Both the position numbers and the translations under genes were made by a program. A stretch of 64,000 nt of DNA from positions 372,001-436,000 of the forward strand of contig CAWUHX010000236.1 in NCBI GenBank assembly GCA_963922205.1, read 5' to 3'. Below the pieces are notes generated by a model, which saw only the letters and a list, made by a program, of their open reading frames with translations, was not told where the DNA came from and ran no database searches. Source of the stretch: Romanomermis culicivorax (taxonomy: Eukaryota > Nematoda > Enoplea > Mermithida > Mermithidae). How positions within the stretch are numbered: the first letter of the stretch is position 1; each line of letters begins with the position of its first letter. Shown piece after piece: positions 21,701 to 33,000 of this stretch.

Positions 21701-22930
21701 TAATTTGCTAAATGAATTTTAATTTTTAAATCGTGCGTGCTTATGAAAAAAAACAGTGGACAGAGCAAATTCTGGAAAAAATTGAGTTTTCTAGTTGATG
21801 AAGATCAGGTATTCATTGTTATTCAGCGCAAAACAGCATATACTGTATCAAGTGCGGCTACCGGAACCGCAAAAAGTACTCCACTCGAGAACTCTTTGCG
21901 GGTTCATAAACCGCAATGCGGTTGCGGGTTGCCACCCGGGTGACTTGCGGGCCGCAATTTTTGAAAACCGGTTAAGTATGCCTACGGCTTTACGGCCCAA
22001 AAATCCCAATAAGGCTACCGGTTCAATTGAAACTACGAAGAATTAGTAGTGCATTATGCTGCAAAAAATAATTTTTTTGAAGCCGTAAGTATATAATAAA
22101 ATTGAGGAATTTCGCGTTTCCCGGGACTTTGGACGACCATGTAATTGAATTGAGGCTATATTTTAGAAAAATAAATTTTATTCGAGATTGCACCCCAAGA
22201 TGCTTAGGCCGAAGTATGAAGCCTGGATATGCCACACCCATTGTAGGGCATGGTGGAACTGAGGACCCTCAAAAAGTACGTGTTTTGCATGTTTTTGGAG
22301 CCCCGCCAAGCACTTGTAGATAAAGGCGAAATGACAAAAGGTATGCCCGAAATTATGCAAAATACCCGAAGGTTCTAGCTCGTACCGTTTTGGCTCTAAG
22401 ATAGGAGGACATAAATATGGGGGCCAAGCATATTATAGGTTGACGCTATCGCGCCACCTATGATTTTTTGACGGATTTCTTATTTTTTCTTCAGAATCGA
22501 GCTAATCTACGAAAAACGACGTCAAAATTTGGAAAATGTACACGAATGTGGTCGTTTTTCCTTTGAAAATTTCAATCCCGAAGTTGAGGTTTGCGATATA
22601 GGCCCTACGTGAAAAGTTTTTTTACCAGAATTTTACATTTTCCAGAAATGCATGCAAATTAACCAAAATTTAGAGGAACGAAAGCTTCTCGCCTTCCAAG
22701 ATAAAAAAGATGGCAAAGAAATCGAAGATGAAGAATTCGCGAAAAGGTTAGAGAAATTGATTTTTTGCTCGTAAAATTGCTTTATTCTTCTTTTTCGTCA
22801 TAGATATACGTCCTTAAAGACGACTTTAAATAAGAAATTCGCACCGAAAAAACGAAAAATTCGGAATCCGGGCGAAGAAAAAGAAAAAGGGTTCAAAAAC
22901 CCAAAGATTATCACTATCCCGTTAAAATGA
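18727..22930 (+). CDS. MPHOSPH6: M-phase phosphoprotein 6 (exosome-associated)
   Basis: A nuclear exosome cofactor that, in other animals, joins the exosome-MTR4 complex and supports 3' processing of 5.8S rRNA. Five exons: 18727-18771, 18824-18945, 22495-22588, 22646-22746, 22804-22930; phases agree and give 162 aa, the family's normal size. Conserved landmarks are SKNLLEMKFMQ at the N-terminus, GRFSFENFNPEVEKCM in the middle, and EEFAKRYTSLKTTLNKKFAPKKRK near the C-terminus, which is strongly basic. Introns 1, 3 and 4 are 52-57 nt, but intron 2 is 3549 nt and filled with repeats. The MPHOSPH6 identity comes from these motifs in this order. Confidence 0.92.
18971..20634. mobile_element. Long-TIR element in MPHOSPH6 intron 2
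   Basis: The first ~190 bp (GTTTATTAGAAAATGCCCCG inward) recur inverted at 20455-20634, ending CATTTTCTAATAAAC. TA flanks both ends (18969-18970, 20635-20636), although the palindromic ends make the exact border ambiguous. The arms stay about 90% alike by eye, so they could form a long hairpin in the intron RNA. No transposase was recognised in the interior, which appears to hold another TIR element. Confidence 0.65.
19366..19741. mobile_element. Nested short TIR element (TTGCACTAA ends)
   Basis: A GGTTGGTTGCACTAACCC-like left end pairs with CCCTTTAGTGCAACTGGGCC at the right. The borders and any duplication are uncertain. It lies inside the 18971-20634 element. Confidence 0.4.
20817..21437. 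repeat. Minisatellite of about 98-bp units in MPHOSPH6 intron 2
   Basis: Units begin GTGTAAAGTGA near 20819, 20999, 21099, 21197, 21295 and 21391, with a degenerate unit near 20910. Each continues with a CATTCAT..AATTCCC.. segment, GTCGAAAAC, AAAAATC and CGCTTGTTTACAC. Six or seven diverged units are present. Confidence 0.8.
21441..21989. mobile_element. TTA-flanked TIR element (PIF/Harbinger-like)
   Basis: The ends AGCCGTAGGCATACTTGACC and GGTTAAGTATGCCTACGGCT are inverted repeats with one mismatch. TTA flanks both (21438-21440, 21990-21992). Subterminal GCGGTT/AACCGC words are dense on both sides. It is non-autonomous, with no transposase visible, and abuts the minisatellite. Confidence 0.75.
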
Positions 22931-24249
22931 ATTTAGGTGTTAATTGCTGAAAATTTCAGTCAATTTTTTTATTTTTATCCTGATTTTGCTTTTTTGGTAC
23001 ATATTTGATTCTTATCAGGTGAAAATGTCGACGTAGTTTACTTGAGAAACAATCTCTGAGAGAATTCAGCTTCTTATGCAGAGAGTTGTGATAAGTAAAA
23101 AATTAACTCTACCTGAAAATCACATATTTGCATAATTGCAGTTTGGTGGACCCGTACTTTCTACACACGCAAAGTACAAGAGGGTCCGCCGACCATATTT
23201 TCTACAGGTAATGCGAAGTACGGTGCGACGTACTTTCTACACGTTTTTGCACGAAGTACGGCGAGGACCAGGGTCGCTGAGACCAACCGTACTTTCTACA
23301 TGTTCTAAAAATAGAATTCAACAAAAATTATCCAAAACTTCAGGCTGTAGTTTTATGGCTAATATTTATCGAATTTGCATAATTATTTTTTCATCAAATG
23401 CAGTTCAACAAGAGCTTTCGAAAGACATATAACATATCATTGCCGCGTGATTTGTCACCAATATGCAAATTAGATTCCGAACTTAAATTGAATAAAAATG
23501 ATCAAAAAGTTGAGGCTGCAGTTTTGTAGCTAATATTTATCAGAGCCATTATTTTTTCACTTGACACAGTTTGGCAACAGCTTTCAATAAGTATATAATA
23601 CATCATATATAATCCAGTAATTTCTTCCAAATTATGCAAATTAGATGTACATACAGTGTTGGCTAACTAATTATTCCAAGTATAAGAACTTAAAAATGAT
23701 AAGACACTAATGCAGATGAGTACTGTACACATATTTTGTGGATGACATAAGTTTTTGCATTTGAACTGCATCTTTCAGTTTCGTGTTTTGGTTAATAGCA
23801 CTCTTACTTTTAATGTATGGGCTAGATGGGAAACCCTGTCTCTTGTGCATTACTTTGAAATCAAAAGCAATTTTTACTTCAATATCAACTAATGAACCAC
23901 GTGTAATGTAGATGCTAATGCATCATTGTAAATTCATAATGTACAGTATGTGTATTTTATTACTATATATAAATCTATTCTATAATTCATTGTCTCAAGG
24001 ATGTCTGGGTTTTACATGTTGACATTCCTATAAATTTATTTGAAGTGTTCTGTTTTGATCATCCCACACCCCAGTAGCCATTATTGACCCAATTAAAGAT
24101 GCTCTGATTAATTTGCACATCGGCACCTGGCCCCAGAATCCACATGGAAACACATTCCATAGCTATATTAATTCTCCCCAAAAATCGTAAATACACCTGG
24201 CCCGTAATAGAAAGTAGAAGCCCAACCCAGACACTGGTCTCAAGTGGGA

Positions 24250-24500
24250 CAGTAGCCGCGGTTCATACAGAAGCATGCATACACACGAGTAATAAATACG
24301 GAAGCACATACAGAAGCACATAGGCATGGTTAAGTCCATCATAAGCAAGGAAGCAAGTGTAATAAAAGCGTGGGAAGCATACGATACATAAAAAGCATTG
24401 AAGGCGTGGTTAAGTAAGCGTACAGTATACAGAAGCAAAAGAAGCAAGAAGCGACGATTGGTGGAAAGCAAATTCAGAAGCAGACCCCCCATGGGCTAAA
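24250..24500 (+). repeat. GAAGCA-rich degenerate simple repeat
   Basis: More than ten GAAGCA/GAAGCG words with CATA/GTGG interruptions make a purine-biased strand. The complementary frame is open but low in complexity, so I do not call it a gene. Confidence 0.5.
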
Positions 24501-24812
24501 GGCGTGGTCTAAAGAAGTGGTATAAAAGAAGAAAAGCTTAGTGAAAAAACGTCAGTCGTGGTTACTATATTTGCCTTTTTTGCATAAATTAAATTCGTAT
24601 TTGTGTACCCAGCGGAGAATATTCTTGTATTCGTCGGGAAATTATTCGTGTATTCGAGAGTTGCATTTTTAATTTTGTTGATCCTCATTGGGTTTTTATA
24701 TTGTCCCTCGTCCTCTGGATCGTAGTCGAAAAGCTCGTTTTCACAGCAAGTAGAAGCATTATAGAATCTAGGCTGAGAACCGACCCAATATCTCATTTGG
24801 GCATTACACACG

Positions 24813-25050
24813 CAGTGGCGGATCCAGAAATTTTGGGGGGGCGGTTTTAAAAAATTGTTTTTTTGCCCCAAAAAACATGCCTAGTACTGTGTTTTTCGAC
24901 AATTCTCGACGTCCTACACCTTTCTGGCTCAAAATTATTTTTCCAAAAAAATTCAAAAATTTTTCAAATTCGCTTATAAGCATACAGAAAAAATCCTATT
25001 TCAACAGTTTCAGGGGCGGCCGCTCCCCCTCCCCCCTAGATCCGCACTCG
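24813..25050. mobile_element. Short hAT-type element with CAGTGGCGGATC end
   Basis: The left end CAGTGGCGGATCCAG is a terminus widely seen in animal hAT elements; the right end TAGATCCGCACTCG is its degenerate complement. The candidate 8-bp flanks match poorly. About 240 bp, non-coding. Confidence 0.55.
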
Positions 25051-26572
25051 GAACCACGTGCTCCTAACGGGGATTTCTCTCATCATTTATGCTTTGAATA
25101 TAATTTGCATATTTGTGACCAATTATGTGCCGATGACATGTTACATGTTTTTCGAAAGCTCTTGTTGAGCTGTATCTGATGGAAAAATTATCATAAAAAT
25201 TCGATAAATATCAGCCATAAAACCGCATGCCTGAAGTTTTGGATAATTTTCGTCGAATAATGTTTAGAACATGTAGAAAGTACGGTTGGTCTCAGCGATC
25301 ATGGTCCTCGCCGTACTTTGTGCACAAACGTGTAGAAAGTACGCCGAGCTATACTTTGCATTACGTGTAGAAAATATGGTCGGCGGATCCTCCTAAACTT
25401 CGCTCCTCCTATACTTCGCGTGTGTGTAGAAAGTAGGGGTCCGCCAAACTGCAATTATGCCCTTATATTTGGTGTAACTTGATGCGCTAACAGCGAAAAT
25501 GATATTCATTTCGTCTAAAATCAAAACTCGCATAGCTACACTAAAACGAAAGTTGAAAATTTTCGATTTTCTGGATTTTTTACATACACTTCTTTTAACT
25601 TTTGCAAGCTCAGGTACGTCGGACATCGTGTTTTGAAAATTTACCCAATATTAGGCCAATGGATGGGCCACAATTTATTGTATAATTCATTAGTGTAAAG
25701 TGTTTATTACAAATACTGTGGTGCTTGAAACATAAAATTTTGAGAGCAAAAATTGTCATTTTTTTCACAAAAATCACCATGTACTGCTAAAGCTCTGAAG
25801 GATCGAAAAATTCCCTATATACAATAGACAGCTTTCGATGTCTTCTACCTGCTGACAAAAAATTATGGAAATTCATGTACTGCTAGAGGGTCGCACAATC
25901 TGACGTTTGGACACTATATTATAATTGTATTTTCTGGAAGTTCCGATCTCCACTGTGGAACTACTAGAGCTTGATAAATTTTAAAAATGAGGTAGTAATA
26001 CAAGTTTCGTATGGTGAATATTAATGCAATTTCCAAACTCATAAAAAATATAATTCACGGGGCTACAGTATACCACGTTTGGAATTTTCGCATATTTTAG
26101 CATTTTTCTGTCTATTTACGTGACTTGAGATATCTCGGTCTAGGCATTTAGTAATTTTATTATTGACTGTGTATTTGATACAGTATACAATGCTCTATAA
26201 TGTGGTATGAAAATGTTTTCCGAATTGTGCATTTTACACTTTTTAGGAAGTTTTAAAATGTCAAAAATCAGACTGTAAAAATTTTGAAAATGAGGGTTTC
26301 TCTCCACGAAAATGACTATATGTACTCCTAAAGCCAAAATCACCCAAAATTTCGCTATGCAGTGGGTATATTACGATGTCTGCTAGTTGCATACGAAAAA
26401 TTTCCAAAGTTCGTGTACTGCTAGGTGTTGAATCTGCAAAAATCTACTACAGTTGCTAAATTTTAATTTTCAATTCTTGATCAATAAATGTTTACTTTTC
26501 TCGAAATTTCATGTTCCAGTTGAAATGACAGTGAAGTATTGGAAGTTATAACATAAATAGAAAAACAAAGCA

Positions 26573-27420
26573 TCACAAGCTTTCAGAGCAAACAGTTAAG
26601 AGCAATTCAGTTTCCATCTGCAAATTCGGGTCATATAGTGCTGGGTCATTCAGAGATTCAGCTTCTTCTTCTTCACACAAACTGTCTGCTTCAGCGGGAT
26701 CATAGTAGGTTCCTTTGGTCTTCACCACAGCGACTTGCTTCCCAGTACCAGAAGCTTGCAATTTGTTGGCCTGCAAGAAATTCCTCCTCTAAAACTGTCC
26801 ATTCTTGCCCATCAGCCTGGATATCACTTCAGCATCAAACTTTTGTTTGAGACAGATTCCTTCATCAAATTTGCTCAGTAGAAACTGCTTCTGTTTTGCT
26901 GTGAGCATTTTACATGTTCTTTGACTTTTGAGTGTCCATCCTTCTACAATATTTGTTCTATCTGCAGTGTGGGAAGCTTGTAATGCTTATCTGGAAGTAA
27001 TGGAATCAAACGGGCTGCTGCCAGTTTCCTGCTATATGCATTTATAGCAGTGTCTCTCCAGCAGACTCTTTGTGGTATCAGTTGACGATTACCAATAAGT
27101 AGATGAGGGAGTAAGTTACCAAGCTCTAGGGAAGACTTGACACATCCTTCTTCTGGGCAATCAAAGGGATTGTTCTCACTTTGTGGATTTTCATGCTCCA
27201 TATAATCTTCAAAGTTGAAAGATGCTGCTGTTTGACCAGTATCCTCTGCTGGTGCAGTACTCCGCTTGCTTCAATCACTCATTGGTTGTGACATGCTCGA
27301 ATCACCTGATGAGGCAAGTTGCCTATCCTTTTGGTGAACAGCATTTATCGCAGCAATTTCTGGAGGCTGAACATCTTTGGAACTAACTTCTTCAAGGAAA
27401 ATAAGACACCAGGCCTGATC
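26573..27420 (-). pseudogene. Decayed C2H2-type repeat-associated protein gene
   Basis: On the minus strand, a PFDCPEEGCVKSS zinc-finger-like start is followed by a helix-rich segment. After a frame change comes EGWTLKS and KQKQFLLSKFDEGICLKQ, ending in EVISRLMGKNGQF and a stop. A further frame resumes with FLQANKLQASG. This order (CP-EGC finger, EGW-LK, KQKQFL..F..G, then a terminal FL..Q segment) matches a large family of repeat-associated proteins I recall from invertebrate genomes. The finger's last His appears lost. At least one frameshift and two stops make it non-functional. It fills the centre of the large inverted-repeat element, so it may descend from that element's own gene; this is inference. 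Confidence 0.5.
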
Positions 27421-27728
27421 TGGTAAACACGCTATGTGCCGATGTGGTCAATATCAAAATCGAAGTTGAAGTAGGTGCGGTTATATCAAATATTGTAAGA
27501 CGGATTCCTGATGTCCAGTCCAGAAAATGTTGTTCCATGAAAATAATAAACATTGATATGGGACACAAGTTCGCAAATGTCAGTCTTCATATAGAAGAAA
27601 AAGTAGGTCATGGAAGTTCATTGACATGATTTTTCCCATGCATGAGTTCTTTCTTATTCTCAAAGAGGAAAACTCCAAATTTTTTATGGAAGCCGCTTCT
27701 GTTGAAAATTGAAAAATAAAGTTAACTA

Positions 27729-27983
27729 TAGTCTGTTTGTCTTGAAATGCTTCTAAATAATGAAAGTGAAAAGTAAGTAGTATTTTAGATTTTCACGATT
27801 TTTTGATAAACAATATATCATATAGAAATTTAAATTGGTGAGCATACTGACCTAACCCTTAAAAATTTTTCGAGTGAAAAATTTTACAATAAGGGCTCTG
27901 TGCAAACGATTTTGACAATGATACTGATTTGTGTCACTTTTCTATTCGGAAGCATTATATTAAAAACAGACTATAACTGTAGT
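27729..27983. mobile_element. Short TIR element with ACTATAGTCTGTTT ends, copy 1
   Basis: ACTATAGTCTGTTTGTCTTG then AAATGCTTCTAAAT on the left pairs with the inverted AAGCATTATATTAAAAACAG/ACTATA on the right. A second copy is at 48808-49036, and a solitary right end lies at about 50377-50407. The duplication is unclear. Confidence 0.55.
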
Positions 27984-29104
27984 AGTAGATTTCTGCAGAT
28001 TTAACACCCTGGCAGTGCACAAGCTTTGGAAATTCTTTGTATGCAAGTAGCGGACATTGTAGTATATCCACTGTATAGGGAAATTTTGGGTGCTTTTGGC
28101 TTTAGCAGTAAATATAGTTATTTTTGTGAAGAGAAACCTACATTTTCACCTTTTTATGGTCTGATTTTTGACATCTTAAAACTTCCTAAAAAGTATAAAA
28201 TGCATAACTCGGAAAACATTTTCATACCACATTATAGAGTATTGTATTCTATATCAAATACACTGTCAATAATGAAATTACTAAATACCTAGGCCCATAT
28301 ATCTCAAGTCATGTAAATAGACAGAAAAATGCTAAAAAATGCGAAAATTCCAAACTTGGGATACTGTAGCCCCGTGAATTATATTTTTTATGAGTTTGGA
28401 AATTGCATTAATATTCACCATACGAAACTTGTATTACTCTCTCATTTTGAAAATCTATCAAGCTCTAGTAGCTCCACAGTGAAGGTCTAAACTTCCAGAA
28501 AATACAATTATAAGATAGTGTTCAAACTTCAAGTTGTGTGACCCTCTAGCAGTACATGAATTTCCGTAAATTTTGGTTAACAGGTAGAAGGCAGGTAGAA
28601 GACATTGTGAAGCTATCTACTGTATAAGGAATTTTTTGGTCCTTCTGAGGTTTAGCAGTATATATGGTGATTTTTGTGAAAAAATGACAATTTTTGCTCT
28701 CAAAATTTGATGTTTCAAGTACCACTGTATTTGTAATAAGCACTTTACACTAATGAATCCATCAGTAAGTTGTGGCTCATCCATTAGCTTAATATTGGGT
28801 AAATTTTCAGAATATGATGTCTGACGTACCTAAACTTGCAAAAGTTAAATGAAGTGTATATCAAAATTTGAAAAAATCGGAAATTTTCAATTTTCGTCTT
28901 ACTGGCCGCAATGCGACTTTCGATTTTCAGACAAAATGAATATCATTTTCATTCCTAGCGCATCAAGTTACACCAAATATGTGATTTTCAGGTAGGGTTA
29001 ATTTTTTTCTTATCACAATAAAGCTGAATCGTCGCAGAAATCGTGTCTTAATCTTCGAAGCGGCTTCCATCTGGTAATTTTGTACTCATTTCCGTAGGTA
29101 TCAT

Positions 29105-29121
29105 TTTTTTTCTTTTTCAAG
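29105..29121 (+). promoter_or_regulatory. Splice-acceptor-like tract before CFDP1 start
   Basis: TTTTTTTTCTTTTTCAAG ends 53 nt upstream of the CFDP1 ATG. It could serve a 5' UTR intron or a spliced leader. Confidence 0.3.
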
Positions 29122-29174
29122 TCAGTCTAACTCGACTTACTGTATACCGAGCAAATTAAATTTCTGGTTCAAAA

Positions 29175-29930
29175 ATGTCTAGCTCCGACGAAGATGAAGA
29201 TTACGATCCTAGCAAAGATCCGGATAACAAAGAATCCCTGAGCGAGGAGGAAGATGATGAAGAAGATCAAAATTTGGAAGATTTAGTAGCGGAAAAACCT
29301 GGTGATTCGTCGTCCGTCCTCGAAAAATCGCGCGAAGATTTATGGGACGAGTTTTTGAAAGACGCGAATACAAAGAATTGCGTTTCCGACGAGAAAAAAT
29401 CTCAGAACGGCGCGAAAAAATCCGTCACAGAGCGTGAAATTTTGGAATTCGCTGGTGAAGAAGTAATGATTGACGCACCGAAAATCGAGTAAAAGGCGAT
29501 TTTTAAATAAAAATTATTATTTTGGTAAAATACGTATTTTTCCGGCAGACAAAATTCCATCAAACGGCCGTTAGGGCTGTTAGGCGTCGTGTCCGAAATT
29601 TCAAAGAAGAAAAAAATCGGAACTTTCGTAGGTTTTTGAATCCTCTTATATTTTTCGCTGCGAAATTCACATCAAAAGTGCACAATTTTCAGGAAAAATC
29701 GAAAATTGATTGGGAATCCTTCAAAGCAGAGAAGAAAATTGATGATGAATTGAAGCAGCATAATCGCGGCAAAGGAGGGTGAATAAGAAATGGATTTAAC
29801 TTAATTAATTGATCCAAATTTTTCTAACGTTCGCAGGTTTTTGGACAAACAAGAGTTCCTACAACGAGTTGATCTCAACCAATTCGAGAAAGAAAAAGAA
29901 TTGCGTAATGTATCACGGAAGAAAATGTGA
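29175..29930 (+). CDS. CFDP1: Craniofacial development protein 1 / BCNT, SWR1-complex Swc5 homologue
   Basis: A BCNT-C domain protein; the yeast counterpart Swc5 is part of the SWR1 complex that loads H2A.Z. Four exons: 29175-29488, 29549-29627, 29693-29778, 29837-29930; phases agree and give 190 aa, shorter than the human 299. The N-terminus is highly acidic (Asp/Glu/Ser, residues 1-40). A WDEFLKDAN segment and an EILEFAGEEV segment follow, as in the family. The C-terminal BCNT domain holds a Lys-rich stretch, then EKSKIDWESFKAEKKIDDEL, HNRGKGGFLDKQEFLQRVD and FEKEKELRNV. Introns are 58-65 nt. AATAAA lies 9 nt after the stop. SIN3 starts 116 nt downstream, and both proteins act on chromatin. 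Confidence 0.94.
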
Positions 29931-29938
29931 ATTTCACA

Positions 29939-29944
29939 AATAAA
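29939..29944 (+). promoter_or_regulatory. Possible CFDP1 poly(A) signal
   Basis: AATAAA 9 nt after the CFDP1 stop, within the 116-nt gap to SIN3. Confidence 0.45.
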
Positions 29945-30046
29945 ATTTTTTCACACAATTGTTTACATTCTAAAGTTAGTGGTTTTTACCATAGTTTATT
30001 TTTGAATTTTTTGCTCTGCGAAGTCGAAAAAATTTCTTATTAGTTC

Positions 30047-33000
30047 ATGTCCGATCATCGACATTTGATAACAACTCCGCAAACGTCTAAAGCGTCGTCG
30101 GCTTTCCAAGCTTCCGCGGTAACGCCGACGCCCCAGGCGCCATCGACTGCGTCGTTCAATCCGGCTTTAATGGCAGCAGCAGCGGCGGCTACAAATTTCA
30201 AATACCACGATTTGGCCAGCGCTGCAGCCGCCTACCATCAACAGAGCGCTGCTGCTTTGGCAGCGGCAGCTGTCGGTTTGTCGCCGGCGCCGCGTTCAGG
30301 GCAATCGACGGCAGCCATGCAGCGTTTGCCGCCGCCTCCGCTGCAGCAACAGACTTTGAAACCACCGCTGCCGGCGGGCTCTGGTTTAATGATAGGCAGG
30401 GATATTTTCCAACAGCAACAACAACATAATTTGGCGAGGTTTGGCAGAATGAAATGACTTGAGAATTTTTAGAAAAAAATAACGCTATAATTTTTGTAGC
30501 TTGGTTTTGCCGTCGAATAATTTAGCCAATTATTTGGCCGTAGCGGCGACTAATCACCAGGCAGCTGTAGCTGCGACGGCTGCTCAAATCCAACAAAATT
30601 TGAAAGTAGAAGACGCCTTGAGTTACTTGGAGCAAGTCAAACTACAATTCAGGAACAAGCCCGATGTTTACAACAATTTTCTGGATATTATGAAAGATTT
30701 CAAATCTGCAAAGTAAATAATAACTTGTCTTTAAAATCTGATAATTCAAGCTGAGAATCAGAATGTTGATCTGGTATGGTCTCGAACATTCGATCGTCTG
30801 TGTTCGAGGTAAACATGTCACTAATGAACCCTTCAATACCAATCAAATATCAGATATTCAAAAATGTGTCATTTGTTCAAGAATAATAGCTGTCTGTGGC
30901 AGCTCATATTCTAGATGCAAAAATCGCTTGGAGCATACATCTACCAATGAAGGGGTAAATGACAGAAAAAAGAATAGTGCTATCTCCGAAATAAAAAAAA
31001 ACTGGAATAGTCGCTGATGCAAAAAAAATCTGTGTGATGGGAAGATGCAAAAAGTCAGTCACTCTGGAGTATAGATTAGTATGACAGAAAAAGGAATAAG
31101 GCTTATTCATGTCCGTCCTAAATTCTTGAAATAAATTTTTCCATTTGGCAGAAAGAGGAATAAGCTATCTCAAGCACAAGAACGACGATTTTATTCTTCA
31201 GGTTTATCCCTGCTCCATGAAAGCATAAAGTGAGGCATAACTCTATTGCAGATTGAAAAAATGGAAGTTTTAAAAATTTCAAATCATGTCATGCATTTTT
31301 CATCATGAAAAATTTATTTAATACGAAATGATGCGATTGCTCATTGTTGTTGTCAATTCCTAATTTCAACTGACCGGAACACAATACCTCTTGGTTTACT
31401 TACTAACGCTCAATGTTTTGACTACCATGCAAATAATAGAACACAGAGTTGAAAAGTCAAACAGGAGAATCACGTGACTGAACTCTTATTGATACGTGTA
31501 TAAATCTTATACTGTTGAGCATTCTGGATGGAAAAGCGACATCACTTTCTTGATGAATTTTAATGGAGACTATACGTGTAGAAAAGCTCCGAGGTCTAGG
31601 GGAGGTATTTCCCGAGTTGGGTCATCGATTGCCTATCAGTTCAGAGCTGGTTTTTTCCTAAAAATTTGGAAATAGCCCCTAAAATTTTATGTCTAGGAGT
31701 CATTTTGGCGCCTAAAATTTTGACTTATTTACTTAAATTTCAGTGAATTATAAATATTTCCATTCAATTTTAGATTTAAAGTAAGTGGTTTACTGGCTCT
31801 AAATTCATAAAACATCGAAAATTTTTCGGTGCTTCGCGCCGGATTTCATTCTATAATTTTTCAGATTGGTCTATTCACTGTTTTTCTACAAATCAAACTT
31901 TCTGGGGAACTAAATTTTCGAAAAAGCGGAACAATATGGGGGTTCGAGTTCTACAAGGATAAGATCAAGTTTGGTGCATTTAAAAAGTCAAAATCTCAAT
32001 TTTTCCAACTTTTTTGTCACTATTATTTTAAATATGGAGCGGAGTCTGAATTCATAATCATAATGGAGGTGATTTCTATAAATTTCAAGTTTAATTTGAA
32101 TTTTTTTCAAACCATAAAAGTATAACATGTTTTTTAATTTGTACTCAAGTGCTATCTTGGAAGCAGGTTTGTGAACGAAATATCATGTTTTTCTGCATAA
32201 AAAATTTTCTTTGTACAAAGATTTCTTGGCCGATTTTTTACATGTAAAAAAGCCTGCAACCGAAAAATGCTGCTTAATTTAGTTATATACGTTCCACAGT
32301 GTGCTACAACAACCCAATTTTTCAATATTCTTCAATTAAAGCTTTTTGACTCCCAAATTTAAATTTGGCGCCTAAAAATTTAGGCCTAGAAGCCATTTGA
32401 CTCCTGGTTTTTAAACCAAAAAAGCCTGGTTCAGTGGGTCATTGAAGGAAAAAATTTGATTCTTCAGAGTAAGGTATCCAAAAAGTGGTTCAAAAAACAG
32501 TACTCTCTATCTAAATAAACCACAAAAATTTATTTATATGGCGCGAAAAACCTACGACTTTTTTTCTGCAGAAAGATTTAATTTTCTATTTTTTTCCAAT
32601 CAAAAAGATGGAGCGATTGGCAAATCCTGCGAGGAGGGTCTCATCGCACTCCCCCCAATTATGATGAAAATAAAATAAAAAGGGCTAGGTGTTAGGCTTA
32701 AGCTCAGAAATAAGGTGAATTAATATCAGTGACAAGTTTTTCACACTTGTTCTTCTTTTCGTTATAAAAATAATTTTTATTCCTCAGATAACTATTCGAC
32801 ACGACACAGTTTTAGGAACAGGTGTCATGAAAATAAAGTTTATATAATAGGTTCTTGTCTGAGAAACGAGGCTTATTCTTGACATAACTCATGTTGTATT
32901 CTGTCATTCGGCCCCAAGTGCCCTTTGAAAGGCATCGCTTGCTCATTTTTCAGCGCGGAACCTAGTGCACAAAATAATCAAATCTCACTAAAATGTTCGC

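Larger units (their letters stand above)
23131..25463. mobile_element. Nested long-TIR element inside the left arm
   Basis: It begins CATAATTGCAGTTTGGTGG and ends with the inverted CCGCCAAACTGCAATTATG. The arms of about 230 bp share repeated GTACTTTCTACA and GTAGAAAGTACG words. Comparison with the intact right arm of the host element shows where it split the sequence after CACATATTTG; flanks CATATTTG and TATATTTG match at 7 of 8. The interior includes a GAAGCA-rich stretch (24250-24500) and an apparent hAT MITE (24813-25050). No transposase was seen. Confidence 0.7.
23062..29032. mobile_element. Large inverted-repeat element between MPHOSPH6 and CFDP1
   Basis: The left arm (about 23062-23130, then 25464-26450 after a nested insertion) recurs inverted at about 27960-29032. 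The terminal region reads TTGTGATAAGTAAAAAATTA, then CTACCTGAAAATCACATATT and GGTGTAACTTGATGCG. The arms are about 1.05 kb each and enclose about 1.5 kb that holds a decayed C2H2-type gene on the minus strand. A shorter relative lies at 50411-51502. The termini are palindromic beyond the arms, so neither the exact ends nor a target duplication could be fixed. I cannot place it in a superfamily. Confidence 0.7.

Noticed and set aside
24509-24871. 120-codon minus-strand frame
   Set aside because: It lies within the nested long-TIR element and overlaps a hAT MITE end; composition looks non-coding.
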